A DNA stretch of 48,044 nt from Planctomycetota bacterium (GCA_026692735.1 JAPLOD010000438.1:1-48044); one strand, 5' to 3'; positions 7,400 through 17,073 are shown, counted from the stretch's first letter. The notes: generated by a model not told the origin, from the sequence alone. A program made the numbers and translations.

Positions 7400-8760
7400 A
7401 ACGGAACTCCAGCGCCGGTATCCTGCTTGTCCTGGTCATCGCCTCGGCGGCGGCGCTCGTCTACGTGGACTTCCGTGCGACGAGCCGCGCGGGCGACACG
7501 CGCGAGGTCCTCGACATCATGTACTTCCACGGCGGGTACGGCGTGGAGTTCATCGAGGACGTCGGCCGCGAGTTCGAGCAACTGCACCCGGACGTGCGCG
7601 TGAAAATCTGGGCCAGTCCCCGCATCGCCGAGAAGATCCGCCTCCGGCTCCTCTCCGGCGATCCGCCTGATATCGCCTTCCCCGGCTGGGGCCTGGACGC
7701 GGACCGCGTCATTGAGGCCGGCCTGCTCTATGACCTGCAGCCGGACCTGGACAAGCCGTCGTATGCTGTAGGACAATTTGCCAAATTGTCCGCTCGTGGT
7801 AAGGAGCCCTGGGAGAAGGACTTCTACCCGGGGATCCTGGACAGATACCGCTTCGGCCGGCGCACCTACGCGATTCCCGTGTTCTACGGCACCAGCGTGT
7901 TCTGGTACAACAAGGACATGTTCGAGAAACACGGCTGGAAGCCGCCGGCGACGTGGGATGAGTTCGTCAGCCTCTGTGCGCGGATCAAGGCTGAAGGTAT
8001 CGCGCCGATCGCACTCCAGGGGCGCTACATCGGTTACCTGGGCGGTGTCTTTCTCAGCCTTCTCGACAAAACTGAAGAGCCCGGTTTCGTGGAATCCGCT
8101 AACATGCTCACGCCGGGCTGCTGGTCGCGGCCGTCCGTGGTGGAGGCCGCGCGGCGCATACAGGACCTCTTCACGCAGGGCTACTTCCAGCCGGGCTGTC
8201 TCGGGATGTCGCACACGGAGGCGCAGATGGAGTTCCTGCAGGGCCGCGCGGCCATGGTATGGTGCGGCACGTGGTTCAGCAGCGAAATGCGGGAGGTCAT
8301 CCCCAAGGGGTTCCACTACGCCTGCTTCGGCGCGCCGGTGGTCGAGGGCGGGAAAGGCGACCAGACGATGCTGGAGGTATTCTCGGAGCACGCCTTCGTG
8401 TGCGCGGGATCCAAGCATCCAGCGCTCGCCGTGGAGTTCCTGCGGTTCATGTGCTCGCCGAAGGTTGCCGCCAAGTTCGTGACGGGCCGCGAAGCCTTGA
8501 CCAGCATTCGTGAGGCCAACGAGGACGCGCCGGACAGCCTGAAGCCGGTCGTTGATCTCCTGCGGCGCGCGCGGTCCTTCCGTTCCCCGACGCCTCACGG
8601 CAACCCCTATCCCAGTTGGGAGTTCGTCTTCAACAGCGGCCTCACCGACCTCGTCACGCGCCCCGCGGGCGGGGACAGGTTCCTGCTGACACCCGAACAG
8701 TTCGCCGAGCAACTCGAACGCAAGGCTGAGGGACTCCGACGGGAGAAGGCGGGGAGATGA
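7396..8760 (+). CDS. Sugar ABC transporter solute-binding protein, N-terminally anchored
   Basis: A 454-residue family 1 extracellular solute-binding protein. After a single N-terminal hydrophobic segment (residues 8-24, no lipobox cysteine) come the typical blocks REFEQLHPDVRVKIW, LLSGDPPDIAF and TYAIPVFYGTSVFWYNKDMFEKHGW, then a helical C-terminal lobe. It would deliver a sugar to the upstream permeases. The missing lipobox suggests anchoring by an uncleaved signal or release to the periplasm. A 21-bp family C palindrome (7771-7791) is read in frame as VGQFAKLS between two otherwise ordinary segments. The gene order permease-permease-binding protein is less usual than binding protein first. 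Confidence 0.9.
   Translation: MKRNSSAGILLVLVIASAAALVYVDFRATSRAGDTREVLDIMYFHGGYGVEFIEDVGREFEQLHPDVRVKIWASPRIAEKIRLRLLSGDPPDIAFPGWGLDADRVIEAGLLYDLQPDLDKPSYAVGQFAKLSARGKEPWEKDFYPGILDRYRFGRRTYAIPVFYGTSVFWYNKDMFEKHGWKPPATWDEFVSLCARIKAEGIAPIALQGRYIGYLGGVFLSLLDKTEEPGFVESANMLTPGCWSRPSVVEAARRIQDLFTQGYFQPGCLGMSHTEAQMEFLQGRAAMVWCGTWFSSEMREVIPKGFHYACFGAPVVEGGKGDQTMLEVFSEHAFVCAGSKHPALAVEFLRFMCSPKVAAKFVTGREALTSIREANEDAPDSLKPVVDLLRRARSFRSPTPHGNPYPSWEFVFNSGLTDLVTRPAGGDRFLLTPEQFAEQLERKAEGLRREKAGR
7771..7791. repeat. Family C palindrome, copy 1 (inside CDS)
   Basis: Arms GGACAATTTG and CAAATTGTCC around a single C, with GTA directly before it. It is read in frame in the solute-binding protein. Confidence 0.95.
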
Positions 8761-8787
8761 AGACCACGCATTGAATGGGAGGTAGCC

Positions 8788-10617
8788 ATGGCCAGGAACC
8801 TTCTCGTGCCGGTGCTGTTGTGGAGCGCGCTGGCGTTCTGTCCGTTCGCGCATGGGCAGAGCGCACCCGGGCAGGCGTCTCCTCCGGCGCCCGCCAAGCC
8901 CGTTGTGACGCCGGACATGGTCGGTGTCAGGACAATGAAGCTTGCCGAGCCTGGCCTCAACCACCAGTGGTGTCCCGTCATCGTGGCCAACGACCCCAAA
9001 GGCGGGCTCTGGATCGCCTGGCCGCTGGGCGCGCCTGGAACCGGCTCCAACATCCAGCACCTGAATGACGAACTGCTGCCCGACAGGGAGCAGATCAAGC
9101 TGCCCGGTAGCAGAGTCGTGGGCATGTACGGGCACGACGACGGCAGCCTCGTGTACACGTGGTGGGACAGCCGGGTGAACGCGGAGTTCGGCGTGGAGCT
9201 GTACATCAAACGGGTCGCGACCGACGGCAAGGTGCTGTTCGACACGAAGTTCCGCGGCGACCCTGGCGCGGGTCTTGAGTACCCCCAGCGGCCGGTCGGA
9301 ATCTGGGGCCACCCCAATTGGCAGGGCGCCACCATACCGATCGCGTGCAACGGCAAGCAATACGGCCTGTTCTATGTGATCCTGCAGAAGTTTCCCGAGC
9401 CGTCGTGCCATACGGGCGACGAGTTCGTGGCGGTCAACCTCAACGGTCAGGTGGACGACAAGTCGCGCTCCACGTGGAACGCCAGCCACAGCTTCTGGAT
9501 GTCCTGCGTTGCCGGCCGTGATGGCCACTTCTACGGCATCACCTATGCCGACCCGTGGCCGTACTCCGCCGTGCGCATGGGCAGGTACGGAAAGAAGCCG
9601 GTGAAGCAGGACATGCTGTTCCCGCGCAAGCCGCACGGCATGGCGACGCGGATAAGCGCAGCATTTACGCTCGAAAGCGGATTCGGAATGGCTGTCGCGT
9701 CGTCCATTCCACCGGAGATCGAAGACCTCAAGGCGTACGACGAAGAACTCTACAAGAGCAAGGTCAAAGGTCCCGGTTCGTACCCGGTCCTCTTGCGGTT
9801 TGATGAGACCGGCGAGAAGGCACGGGCCACCTACCTCACCCCGGAGCCCATCAATGACCTCGTCGTCTCGGGCGGCAGGCTCGGCAAGGACCACGCTGCG
9901 GTACTGTGGGGGCATGGCACAGTCGGCGACAAGGGAAGTTTCTTCGGCGTATACCCCGTCCAGTTGACGGTCGTGAACGCCGCGGGAGAGGTCCTGCAGG
10001 CCCCCATTGAGGTCAAGGCGCCGCTCACCTGGCAAAGCGACGCGGCGACGCTCAGCAACGGCGACCTCGTCTGGGGCGGCATCTGCGACGACTGGACGCC
10101 CGTGGACGATCCGAAGAAGCTGTACATTGTTCGAGTGCGCTGCGACGGCGTCAACCCCAAGACGGCCAAGCCTGCGGTCGCGGCTGCGCCCAAAGCCGCG
10201 GTTCCGCCGCCGCCCAAGATTGACGAAGCCAAGCTGGCCGAGTGGGATGACAGACTGCGACAGAAGACCGCGGCGGCGCTGAAGGCCGGCCGCCGCGTGG
10301 TCACGTTCCTGCGGCCGCTCGGCAAAGGCGCCGAAGAGGAACTCCCGGTCGCCGCGATTGACGACAAGAGCATCATGGTTGTGGTTCAGGGCAACCAGAT
10401 GCCTGTGAAATGGAAGCAGCTTTCCCACGGCGAACGCGCGGCGTTGGCCAAGGCGCTCGCCACCGACGAGGACGGGGAAGCGTTGCTGCTCGCCGGCATC
10501 TTCTACCACGCCGCGGGCAACCGCGACGAGGCCGAACGGTTTCTCGCCAAGGCGTCCCTGAAAGACGCGGCGGCTGTCCGGAATGCCAAGCAGGCCCTCG
10601 GGCTGGACAAACAGTAG
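8788..10617 (+). CDS. Secreted propeller-like protein with C-terminal helical module
   Basis: A 609-residue protein with a signal peptide (residues 1-23, ending FAHGQ). The body (about 40-465) has repeated strand motifs such as GGLWIAWPLG, GSLVYTWWD and HAAVLWGHG, which look like the blades of a six- or seven-bladed beta-propeller. A proline-alanine linker (about 470-490) leads to a C-terminal module with an SHD1-like strand pair (VVTFLRPLGKGAEEELPVAAIDDKS) and a helical tail. I do not recognise a named family. It starts 27 bases after the binding protein, behind GGGAGGTAGCC, so it is probably in the same transcript. A role in recognising or processing the imported glycan is inference. Confidence 0.65.
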   Translation: MARNLLVPVLLWSALAFCPFAHGQSAPGQASPPAPAKPVVTPDMVGVRTMKLAEPGLNHQWCPVIVANDPKGGLWIAWPLGAPGTGSNIQHLNDELLPDREQIKLPGSRVVGMYGHDDGSLVYTWWDSRVNAEFGVELYIKRVATDGKVLFDTKFRGDPGAGLEYPQRPVGIWGHPNWQGATIPIACNGKQYGLFYVILQKFPEPSCHTGDEFVAVNLNGQVDDKSRSTWNASHSFWMSCVAGRDGHFYGITYADPWPYSAVRMGRYGKKPVKQDMLFPRKPHGMATRISAAFTLESGFGMAVASSIPPEIEDLKAYDEELYKSKVKGPGSYPVLLRFDETGEKARATYLTPEPINDLVVSGGRLGKDHAAVLWGHGTVGDKGSFFGVYPVQLTVVNAAGEVLQAPIEVKAPLTWQSDAATLSNGDLVWGGICDDWTPVDDPKKLYIVRVRCDGVNPKTAKPAVAAAPKAAVPPPPKIDEAKLAEWDDRLRQKTAAALKAGRRVVTFLRPLGKGAEEELPVAAIDDKSIMVVVQGNQMPVKWKQLSHGERAALAKALATDEDGEALLLAGIFYHAAGNRDEAERFLAKASLKDAAAVRNAKQALGLDKQ

Positions 10618-10681
10618 CGCGTGGTGTCCGCATCGCTGCGACCGCGCGCAAACCGCAACCGGCGAGGAATTGGGAGCACCC

Positions 10682-13111
10682 ATGGTCACGAATGTCCTCC
10701 TGCCCGCAGTGCTGGTGAGCCTGTTGCTGCTCACGGTCGGCGCCACCGCCGCCCAGGATGAGAGCAGCCTGAACCTCGTCCCCTGGCCCCAAGCGCTCAA
10801 GGTGGACGCGGGGACGATGAGCCTCACGCCGCAAAGCCGCATTGTGGCAGGCGACGCCGCGCTGGAGCCGCTCGCCAGGGTCCTCGCCGACGAGATCGCG
10901 CTGGCGACGGGCATCCGTCTTGCGGCCGCCAGCGGCCAGCCGGCAGCCGGCGACATTGCGCTGTCCATTGATCGGGCGCTGAAGGACGAGGCCCACAAGG
11001 TCACCGTGACGGACAAGGCCACGGTGCAGGGAGGCAGCTACGGCGCGGTGGCTCTGGGCACGGTGACGCTCCTCCAGGCTCTGGACGCCAGAGACGGCAA
11101 GGTGTCCATCCCCTGCCTGGCGGTGACGGACGAACCGAAGACGGCATTCCGCGGGTTGCTGGTTGACGTGGCCCGCAGGTACCACTCGATCGAGAACCTT
11201 AAGCAAATGGCGCAGCTCTGCCGCCTCTACAAGATCCGCTACCTGCAACTGCACCTGACCGACGACCAGTCGTTCACGTTCCCATCGAAGACCTATCCGC
11301 AACTGGCCACGAAGAACCAGCACGGCGGCAAGACCTACACGCTCGACGAACTCAAGGACCTGGTCGCGTACGCCGACGCCCGGAACGTGACCATCATCCC
11401 CGAGTACGAAGTTCCCGGCCACTCGGCGGCCGCCAACCGCGCCATGCCCGACCTCTTCGTCATCAGGGGCACCAAGCCCTATGAGCATCACGCGTCCATC
11501 AACTTCGCCAAGGACGAGGTGCTGCAGGCCGTCGCTACGATCGTCGGCGAGATGTGCGAGGTCTTTAAGTCCTCGCCGTACTTCCATATCGGCGGCGACG
11601 AGGCCGACCTCGCGCTGGCCAACCAGAACGAAGACTTCAAGGCTGCCTTCAAGAAGCACAACCTGCCGAATCAGCACCAGCTCTACCGCAAGTTCGTCGT
11701 GGACATGAACGAGATCGTGAAGAAGAACGGCAAGCAGACCATCGTCTGGGAAGGCTTCGGCCGCGAAGCGAATTCCCCTGTGAAGATCCCCAACGACATC
11801 ATCGTGATGGCATACGAGATCCGTTTCTACATGCCCAACGACCTCGTCAAGGACGGCTACAAGGTGGTCAACGCCTCCTGGACTCCGCTCTATGTCGTCA
11901 ACACCGGCCGCCCGCCCGCGGAAATCTACGCCTGGCAGCTCCGGCAGTTCAAACCCTTCGGTGCGAAGCCGGCGGATCAGGGCGTCATCGTGCCGCCGGC
12001 GGGCGAAGTCTTCGGGGCAGAGATGTGCGCGTGGGAGCAACCCGAGGTCCTGGAGCTGCCCAACGAGCGCCTGCGCCTGCCCGCGATGTCCGAGCGGATT
12101 TGGAACCCGGCGGCGGGCAAGACCTGCAAGGACTTCGAGCGGCGGCTGGCGGCCACCGATCGCCTGCTCGACCTGCTCGTCCACAACTTCACGGTCCAGT
12201 GTGACGGACTGGCCAACCTCGGAGACTGCCGCTTCGACAAGCCGCTGGCGCTCACGGTGGCCGCCGCGCCGGCATTGAAGGGCGCGACAGTCCGCTTCAC
12301 GGTGGATGGCAAGGAACCGGCGGCCAACTCGCCGGCCTGCGCGGAACCCATCCGCATCGCGACGACCACGGACTTCAAGGCGCGGGCCTTTGACGCCGAT
12401 GGCAAGCCGCTCGGTTACCCGCGCTGGACCAGGTATGAGTTCCAGCCGATCAGCGCCGATGCGCAGCCGCTCCTGCCCAACGACCGCTTCTGCGAGCCGC
12501 TCACGCTGACGCTGAAGTCCACCGCGCCCGGCGAGATTCGCTACACCCTCGACGGCAAGGACCCAACGGCCAACTCGCCCGCCTGCACCGCGCCGCTCAA
12601 GATCGAGAAGTCCACGACGGTGAAGGCGGCCCTCTTTGCCGCTGGCAAGCGGCAGGGCGAGATCTGGGGACGCGCCTACGCGTTCGTGAACTACGAGAAG
12701 AACCTCACGACGGGCAAGCCGGTGACCGCGTCGGGCGTTGAGGCCGGTTGCGGCGCCGAGAACGCCGTGGACGGCATCGTGGACCTGAATGCCGCCTGGT
12801 GGGCTGGCCCCTATCCGCAGTGGCTCCAGGTGGACCTTGAGAAGGCCTGCAAGCTGAACCGCGTGCACGTCTTCCCCTACTGGGGCGGCGGCCGATACTA
12901 CCAATACACGGTGGAAGCCTCGCTGGACGCCAAGACGTGGACTCAGGTTGTGGACGCCAGCAAGAACACCAAGCCGTCCACGCCCGAGGGATTCGCCCAT
13001 GACTTCGCGCCGACGGAAGCCCGCTACCTGCGCCTGAACATGCTCAAGAACAGCGCGAACCAGGGCGTGCATGTCGTCGAATTCCGTGCCTACAGCGCCG
13101 ACGCCAAGTGA
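10682..13111 (+). CDS. GH20 beta-N-acetylhexosaminidase, secreted, multidomain
   Basis: An 809-residue exported glycoside hydrolase that would release terminal GlcNAc or GalNAc. After the signal peptide comes the GH20b-type alpha/beta domain beginning NLVPWPQALKVDAG, then the GH20 barrel with LQLHLTDDQSF and the catalytic Asp306-Glu307 pair in HIGGDEAD. Two chitobiase C-terminal type repeats follow (VRFTVDGKEPAANSPAC and IRYTLDGKDPTANSPAC), then a discoidin/CBM32 module ending the protein (NAVDGIVDLNAAWW, QWLQVDLEKACKL). Substrate-assisted catalysis through the N-acetyl group is known for the family. ATG 10682 is chosen as it begins the signal peptide. Neighbours suggest use of amino-sugar glycans. 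Confidence 0.93.
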   Translation: MVTNVLLPAVLVSLLLLTVGATAAQDESSLNLVPWPQALKVDAGTMSLTPQSRIVAGDAALEPLARVLADEIALATGIRLAAASGQPAAGDIALSIDRALKDEAHKVTVTDKATVQGGSYGAVALGTVTLLQALDARDGKVSIPCLAVTDEPKTAFRGLLVDVARRYHSIENLKQMAQLCRLYKIRYLQLHLTDDQSFTFPSKTYPQLATKNQHGGKTYTLDELKDLVAYADARNVTIIPEYEVPGHSAAANRAMPDLFVIRGTKPYEHHASINFAKDEVLQAVATIVGEMCEVFKSSPYFHIGGDEADLALANQNEDFKAAFKKHNLPNQHQLYRKFVVDMNEIVKKNGKQTIVWEGFGREANSPVKIPNDIIVMAYEIRFYMPNDLVKDGYKVVNASWTPLYVVNTGRPPAEIYAWQLRQFKPFGAKPADQGVIVPPAGEVFGAEMCAWEQPEVLELPNERLRLPAMSERIWNPAAGKTCKDFERRLAATDRLLDLLVHNFTVQCDGLANLGDCRFDKPLALTVAAAPALKGATVRFTVDGKEPAANSPACAEPIRIATTTDFKARAFDADGKPLGYPRWTRYEFQPISADAQPLLPNDRFCEPLTLTLKSTAPGEIRYTLDGKDPTANSPACTAPLKIEKSTTVKAALFAAGKRQGEIWGRAYAFVNYEKNLTTGKPVTASGVEAGCGAENAVDGIVDLNAAWWAGPYPQWLQVDLEKACKLNRVHVFPYWGGGRYYQYTVEASLDAKTWTQVVDASKNTKPSTPEGFAHDFAPTEARYLRLNMLKNSANQGVHVVEFRAYSADAK

Positions 13112-13144
13112 CACCATCCCCGTCGCCCGTGTCCGGCAACCGTT

Positions 13145-13217
13145 CACCCTCTCCCCCCTGTAGCGCAATTTGGCAAATTGCGCCACGAGGGAGAGGGTGG
13201 CGCGCTGAAAGCGCGCC
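13145..13217. repeat. Nested palindrome cluster with family C copy 2
   Basis: CACCCTCTCCC (13145-13155) pairs with GGGAGAGGGTG (13189-13199), and the loop holds a perfect family C palindrome, GCGCAATTTG/CAAATTGCGC (13163-13183), preceded by GTA. Directly after it is GGCGCGCT-GAA-AGCGCGCC (13199-13217). It lies between the GH20 and DUF4838 genes and may end or stabilise transcripts, although there is no T-run. The rest of the 256-base gap holds two inverted GGTTACA-type heptamers and no gene. Confidence 0.9.
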
Positions 13218-13367
13218 GGGTGAGGGGGTGCCGCAGGGCGGCGGCTTGCCTCCGCTTCACCCCGTTGCCTCAACCTGAAACCTGTAACCACTCCGTCCTT
13301 GCCGGATATTGGGTGGCATTTGCCGGGTTGTTCCTGTACCAAGTAAGGACTCAGCAACGAGGGGAAC

Positions 13368-15731
13368 ATGACCATGCGAAACCTGCGCTGGTGTCTCGTC
13401 GTGATGCTCTTCCTGGCCGGACTTGCGCCGTGCGCCGAGGACCTCGTCATCGCCGACGGCGGAAAGACGACGGCGACCATCGTCGTCTCCGCTCAGGCTG
13501 GCGTGTGGGAGAAGCAGGCCGCCGCCGACCTCGCGCGCTGCATCGAACTGATGACCGGCGCGAAGGTCCCCGTGGCCAACGCGCCGGGCAATGGGCCGGC
13601 GCTCTTCGTCGGCGCCGCGGCGCTTGAGGCTGAGCCGGCGCTGAAGCAGGCGCTCGCCGCCGTCGCCAAGAAGAACCCGGTCGTCCGTGCCGATGCCATC
13701 GTGATGCGCCGCACCGGCAACCGCGTGTACCTCGCTGGCGCCAATGACGACTCGCATTACTTCGCGGTGGCGCAGCTCCTGCAGGACTGGGGCTGCCGCT
13801 GGTACCTGCCCACCGATTTCGGCGAGTGCGTTCCCGAACAGCCGAAGCTGACCATCGGCGCGCTCGACCGCGCCTGCGCGCCGCCGTTTGAGGTCCGCCA
13901 CTACTGGCTGAGTTGGAACGGCGATGCGACCGGCGCAAAGGAATTCCGGCGCCGCAACTTCATGACCGAGACCAGCATGGCGGGCATGGGCCACGCGCTC
14001 GGTTCGTACACGAAGAAACTCATCCCCGCGGGCAAGAGCATGTTCAACGTGCCGCTGGCGGAAGAGACGACCGCGAAGGAAGTCGCCGCGCAGATTGATG
14101 CCGGGTACGCCAAGGGCGTCGAAGGCATCTCGCTGGCCATCGAGGACGGCAACTACACGAGCGATTCGGCGCGCGACAAGGAACTGCAGGCGGGCCTCTA
14201 CGACAAGTACGCCCTCCAGCCGTCCAACACCGACGCCATGATGACGCTCTACAACAGCGTGGCGAAGGTGCTCCGCGCCAAGTACCCGAACAGCAAGACG
14301 TTGATCGGCGGCATGGCCTACGCCAACGTCACGATTCCGCCGCAGCGTGTCTTGACCGTAGAGCCCAACATCGTGATGTGGCTGGCGCCGATTGACATTG
14401 ACCCCAACCACGGCATGGACGATCCGAACTCGCCGCCGCGCCAGGAATACCGCGAGATGCTCTATCGCTGGGCGCAGCTCGCCGAAGGCCGCCTCATCAT
14501 CTACGACTACGATCAGGGCCAGCTCGTGTGGCGCGACATCCCCAACCCGTCGCACTTCGCGTTTGCGCAGGACGTGAAGCACTACCGCAAAGCGGGCATC
14601 CTCGGTATCGGCACCGAGAGCCGCGGCGCGATGGCCACCACGTTCCTCAATCTGTTCTTCCGCGGGCAACTGATGTGGAACCCCGACGCGGACGTGAAGG
14701 CCCTGCTCGCTGAGTTCTACCCGAAGTTCTACGGCCCCGCCGCCGCGCCGATGGCCGAATACTGGAATGCGATCTTCGCCGCGTGGGAGAAGAGCATCGT
14801 CACCGAGCACGAGTACTTCTGTGCGCCGGCGATCTACACGCCCGAGCTCGTGGCCTTGCTGAAGGGGAAACTCGCTGAGGCGCAGAAAGCCGTCGAGCCG
14901 CTGCGCGGCAAAGCCAACGCGTCGCGCAACGAGAAGCTCTATCTCGACCGGATGCGCTTCACAGAACTCGGCTTCGAAGTGCTCGACAGCTACATGGCGA
15001 TGGTGCGCGCGGCCGCCGGCGAGGTTGACTACAAGACTGCCGTGGCGGCCGGCGACCGCGGCCTGGCGGCGCGCGAGAAGCTGACCGTGATGAACGGGAC
15101 GTTCACGACCTACAAGAACATCGGCGAGAACGGTCCGGCGTGGTGGCCCGGCGAAGTGCAGCACATGCGCGAACTGCTCGCCCTGACCGACGGCACCAAG
15201 GGCGCCCTCATCGCCAAGACGCCGCTCGAGTGGGCCTTCCGCCGCGACCCGCACGACACCGGCCTGGCGCGCGGCTGGGCGTATCAGAACGCCGACCTCG
15301 AACTCTGGAATGCGAAGGGCAAGAACCTGTCGCCCGACGAACGCAAGGATTATCCCGATGCGTGGGAGGTACTACGCTCCGATCTCTATGTACAGAGCCA
15401 GGGCGTGCGGCATCCCGATCGGCAAAGCTACACCGGTCACTACTGGTACCAGACTGCGCTGGAGCTGAAGGCCGACGAGACCGGCGGCAAAGTCCATCTC
15501 ATGCTTCCCGGCCTCTTCAACGAATGCTGGCTCTATGTCAACGGCGAGCTCGCCGGCTACCGCCCGTTTCCTGAACCGTGGTGGAGGAACGACTACAAGT
15601 TCCAGTGGGACGTGGATGTCGCAGGCTCGCTCAAGCCGGGGCGCAACACCATTACGCTGCGCGGCTTCAATCCGCACCACTTCGGCGGCATGTTCCGCCG
15701 CCCGTTCCTGTACCGCGCGGCGGGGCCGTGA
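13368..15731 (+). CDS. DUF4838-type secreted glycan-active protein
   Basis: A 787-residue protein with a signal peptide (to about residue 22). The N-terminal domain (about 25-140) matches the alpha-glucuronidase N-terminal-like fold: EKQAAADLARCIELMTGA, LFVGAAAL, HYFAVAQLLQDWGCRWYLP. The central part (about 165-480) resembles DUF4838, a TIM-barrel-like domain of putative glycoside hydrolases (NIVMWLAPIDIDPNHG). A helical region and a C-terminal jelly-roll like the GH2 sugar-binding domain follow (NECWLYVNGELAGY). Catalytic residues are not assigned. GAGGGG precedes ATG 13368; ATG 13374 is equally possible. It is probably a glycan hydrolase working with the neighbouring hexosaminidase. Confidence 0.78.
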   Translation: MTMRNLRWCLVVMLFLAGLAPCAEDLVIADGGKTTATIVVSAQAGVWEKQAAADLARCIELMTGAKVPVANAPGNGPALFVGAAALEAEPALKQALAAVAKKNPVVRADAIVMRRTGNRVYLAGANDDSHYFAVAQLLQDWGCRWYLPTDFGECVPEQPKLTIGALDRACAPPFEVRHYWLSWNGDATGAKEFRRRNFMTETSMAGMGHALGSYTKKLIPAGKSMFNVPLAEETTAKEVAAQIDAGYAKGVEGISLAIEDGNYTSDSARDKELQAGLYDKYALQPSNTDAMMTLYNSVAKVLRAKYPNSKTLIGGMAYANVTIPPQRVLTVEPNIVMWLAPIDIDPNHGMDDPNSPPRQEYREMLYRWAQLAEGRLIIYDYDQGQLVWRDIPNPSHFAFAQDVKHYRKAGILGIGTESRGAMATTFLNLFFRGQLMWNPDADVKALLAEFYPKFYGPAAAPMAEYWNAIFAAWEKSIVTEHEYFCAPAIYTPELVALLKGKLAEAQKAVEPLRGKANASRNEKLYLDRMRFTELGFEVLDSYMAMVRAAAGEVDYKTAVAAGDRGLAAREKLTVMNGTFTTYKNIGENGPAWWPGEVQHMRELLALTDGTKGALIAKTPLEWAFRRDPHDTGLARGWAYQNADLELWNAKGKNLSPDERKDYPDAWEVLRSDLYVQSQGVRHPDRQSYTGHYWYQTALELKADETGGKVHLMLPGLFNECWLYVNGELAGYRPFPEPWWRNDYKFQWDVDVAGSLKPGRNTITLRGFNPHHFGGMFRRPFLYRAAGP

Positions 15732-15808
15732 AGTGTCGTGTGCACACCGGCGAACGTGGTGTCCGGGACAGAGTGACGCGTTGTTGGGTGCCCATGGCGG
15801 GTGGCCCT

Positions 15809-16159
15809 CTATGGAATCCGCCTCACAGGTTGCGGCCCCAACCCGGGAGTCACCTCATCAACGTCTCCTGCATCTGCGTCTGGAGGGAGCGGATCAGCCT
15901 CCGACCACACCGTTGCCAACTGCTCGACCGTGACGTGTCTTGTCCGAAAGGCGTGCCAATCGAAAGAAGGGTCTTGAAGGAGCATCGCGACCAATGCCTC
16001 ATCGTTCGGTGTCGATCTTCGTCCGTGCTCCGTCAGGATGCGTCGGCGGAGCCCCCCGGAAGCAGCGCGAATCTGAGCCATCTGTGCCATGTTCATGAGA
16101 AGGAGTTGTCCCCTGTGCCAGAGACAGGCGAACCCTTCGTCCACAATCAGAAAAGTCAT
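15809..16159 (-). CDS. Small hypothetical protein, accessory patch
   Basis: A 116-residue protein starting MTFLIVDEGFACLWHRG at ATG 16159, with AAAGGAG upstream. I do not recognise it. It is polar and probably cytoplasmic, with a helical middle (NDEALVAMLLQDPSFDWHAF) and an acidic tail. Its start overlaps the stop of a possible short upstream frame by ATGA. It is the last gene of a minus-strand set (17661 down to 15809) that runs against the surrounding CAZyme genes, so it may belong to an acquired island. Confidence 0.5.
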   Translation of the reverse strand: MTFLIVDEGFACLWHRGQLLLMNMAQMAQIRAASGGLRRRILTEHGRRSTPNDEALVAMLLQDPSFDWHAFRTRHVTVEQLATVWSEADPLPPDADAGDVDEVTPGLGPQPVRRIP

Positions 16160-16383
16160 GAGCGTGCTCCTTTCTTCACCGCAGTCTCAAGATTTGCTGT
16201 CCATGTCGCCACCCCCTCCGGGATACGGAACAGCAGCAGAGGAATTGCCCCACGAGGCGCCAGCGCAACCGTGAGCGGGCGCGTTCTGTTCGCCGCGTTC
16301 AGGGAAGAGTTCCTGCACCTTCGGCTCCCAGCCCGTGGGCCTCGGTCACCCGCGTCCCCAATACTCCCGGGCGGCCCAAACAC
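16156..16383 (-). CDS. Doubtful short frame, possibly a frameshifted tail
   Basis: A frame of up to 75 codons from GTG 16383 with no good ribosome site. The second half (LTVALAPRGAIPLLLFRI) reads like real protein, the first half does not. It overlaps the 3' end of the zinc-ribbon gene in another frame and ends in ATGA with the next start. It may be the original C-terminus of the upstream gene after a frameshift, a small separate gene, or chance. Confidence 0.25.
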   Translation of the reverse strand: MFGPPGSIGDAGDRGPRAGSRRCRNSSLNAANRTRPLTVALAPRGAIPLLLFRIPEGVATWTANLETAVKKGARS

Positions 16384-16913
16384 TGATAGATGAAACGTGC
16401 TACGTCAGGTTCCTCGCGTTCAAGGTTCAACCGCCGGAGGTCCAATGGGCTGATCGCGTTCCGTTTGTTGCCTACGCTCTCCTTCAGCACCTCAACCGCT
16501 AGGTGGCCAAGAGCCGGCTGAAAACTTCCGCCATAATGCGCGATCCTCCAGATGCACTGGTCATCCGTGTAACGCGGCGCTGCAAATCGCCTCGATGGAT
16601 TGCGGCACGCTTTGTTGCGACATCCCCACCTCTCAGCCGGTTCTGCTGATGGACGTAGGAATATTGCAGTTCTTCCACAGTGCGGGCAGCGTGGCCGCCG
16701 CTTGGTATCTGGGTATTCTTTAATGCGCTGGATCTGTGCTGCTCCCAGCAAGCGACCTTTGCCCTGAATCAGAACTATGTCTTGGATGCGAAGCTTCGAC
16801 GAGTTTGCCACACTGTTGTCGTATGAAAAGTGCTCGCCGAGAACGTCTCGGTAAGGATGCGGAACACTCGACGTTTCCGCAACGTCAACGGTAATCACGC
16901 GCCAGATCGCCAC
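16299..16913 (-). CDS. Zinc-ribbon protein resembling the N-terminal half of HNH endonucleases
   Basis: A 204-residue protein from GTG 16913, preceded by GGAGGGG. The first part (HPYRDVLGEHFSYDN, LRIQDIVLIQGKGRLLGAAQI) looks like a PUA/EVE-type nucleic-acid-binding fold. It is followed by a zinc ribbon, CPHCGR and CRNKAC (about residues 75-105). In proteins I recall with this arrangement, an HNH nuclease follows; here no HNH motif is seen and the chain ends after a helical stretch, so it may be truncated or have another partner. The base composition is lower in GC than neighbouring genes (about 53% over 16741-16800). A role in sensing modified DNA is inference. Confidence 0.6.
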   Translation of the reverse strand: MAIWRVITVDVAETSSVPHPYRDVLGEHFSYDNSVANSSKLRIQDIVLIQGKGRLLGAAQIQRIKEYPDTKRRPRCPHCGRTAIFLRPSAEPAERWGCRNKACRNPSRRFAAPRYTDDQCIWRIAHYGGSFQPALGHLAVEVLKESVGNKRNAISPLDLRRLNLEREEPDVARFIYQCLGRPGVLGTRVTEAHGLGAEGAGTLP

Positions 16914-17073
16914 TGTCGTCCCCTCCGAAATCGTACGTAAGATCCCGATTGTGGCATTCCGCACACTGCATGATCAGTGCAGCACATCTTCAAAACGCCG
17001 GTTCTCTGGGGCGGCCGTCATGCGCCGGAGCGCGAGCCGTACTGGCGTCGCCGCCAAGGGCTTTCCTGCGCAA

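Noticed and set aside
7273-11022. 1249-codon minus-strand open frame
   Set aside because: A shadow of the binding protein, propeller and GH20 genes. Its length reflects high GC, not coding.
10373-13480. 1035-codon minus-strand open frame opposite the GH20 gene
   Set aside because: Antisense to a gene with clear catalytic motifs; the translation is compositionally biased.
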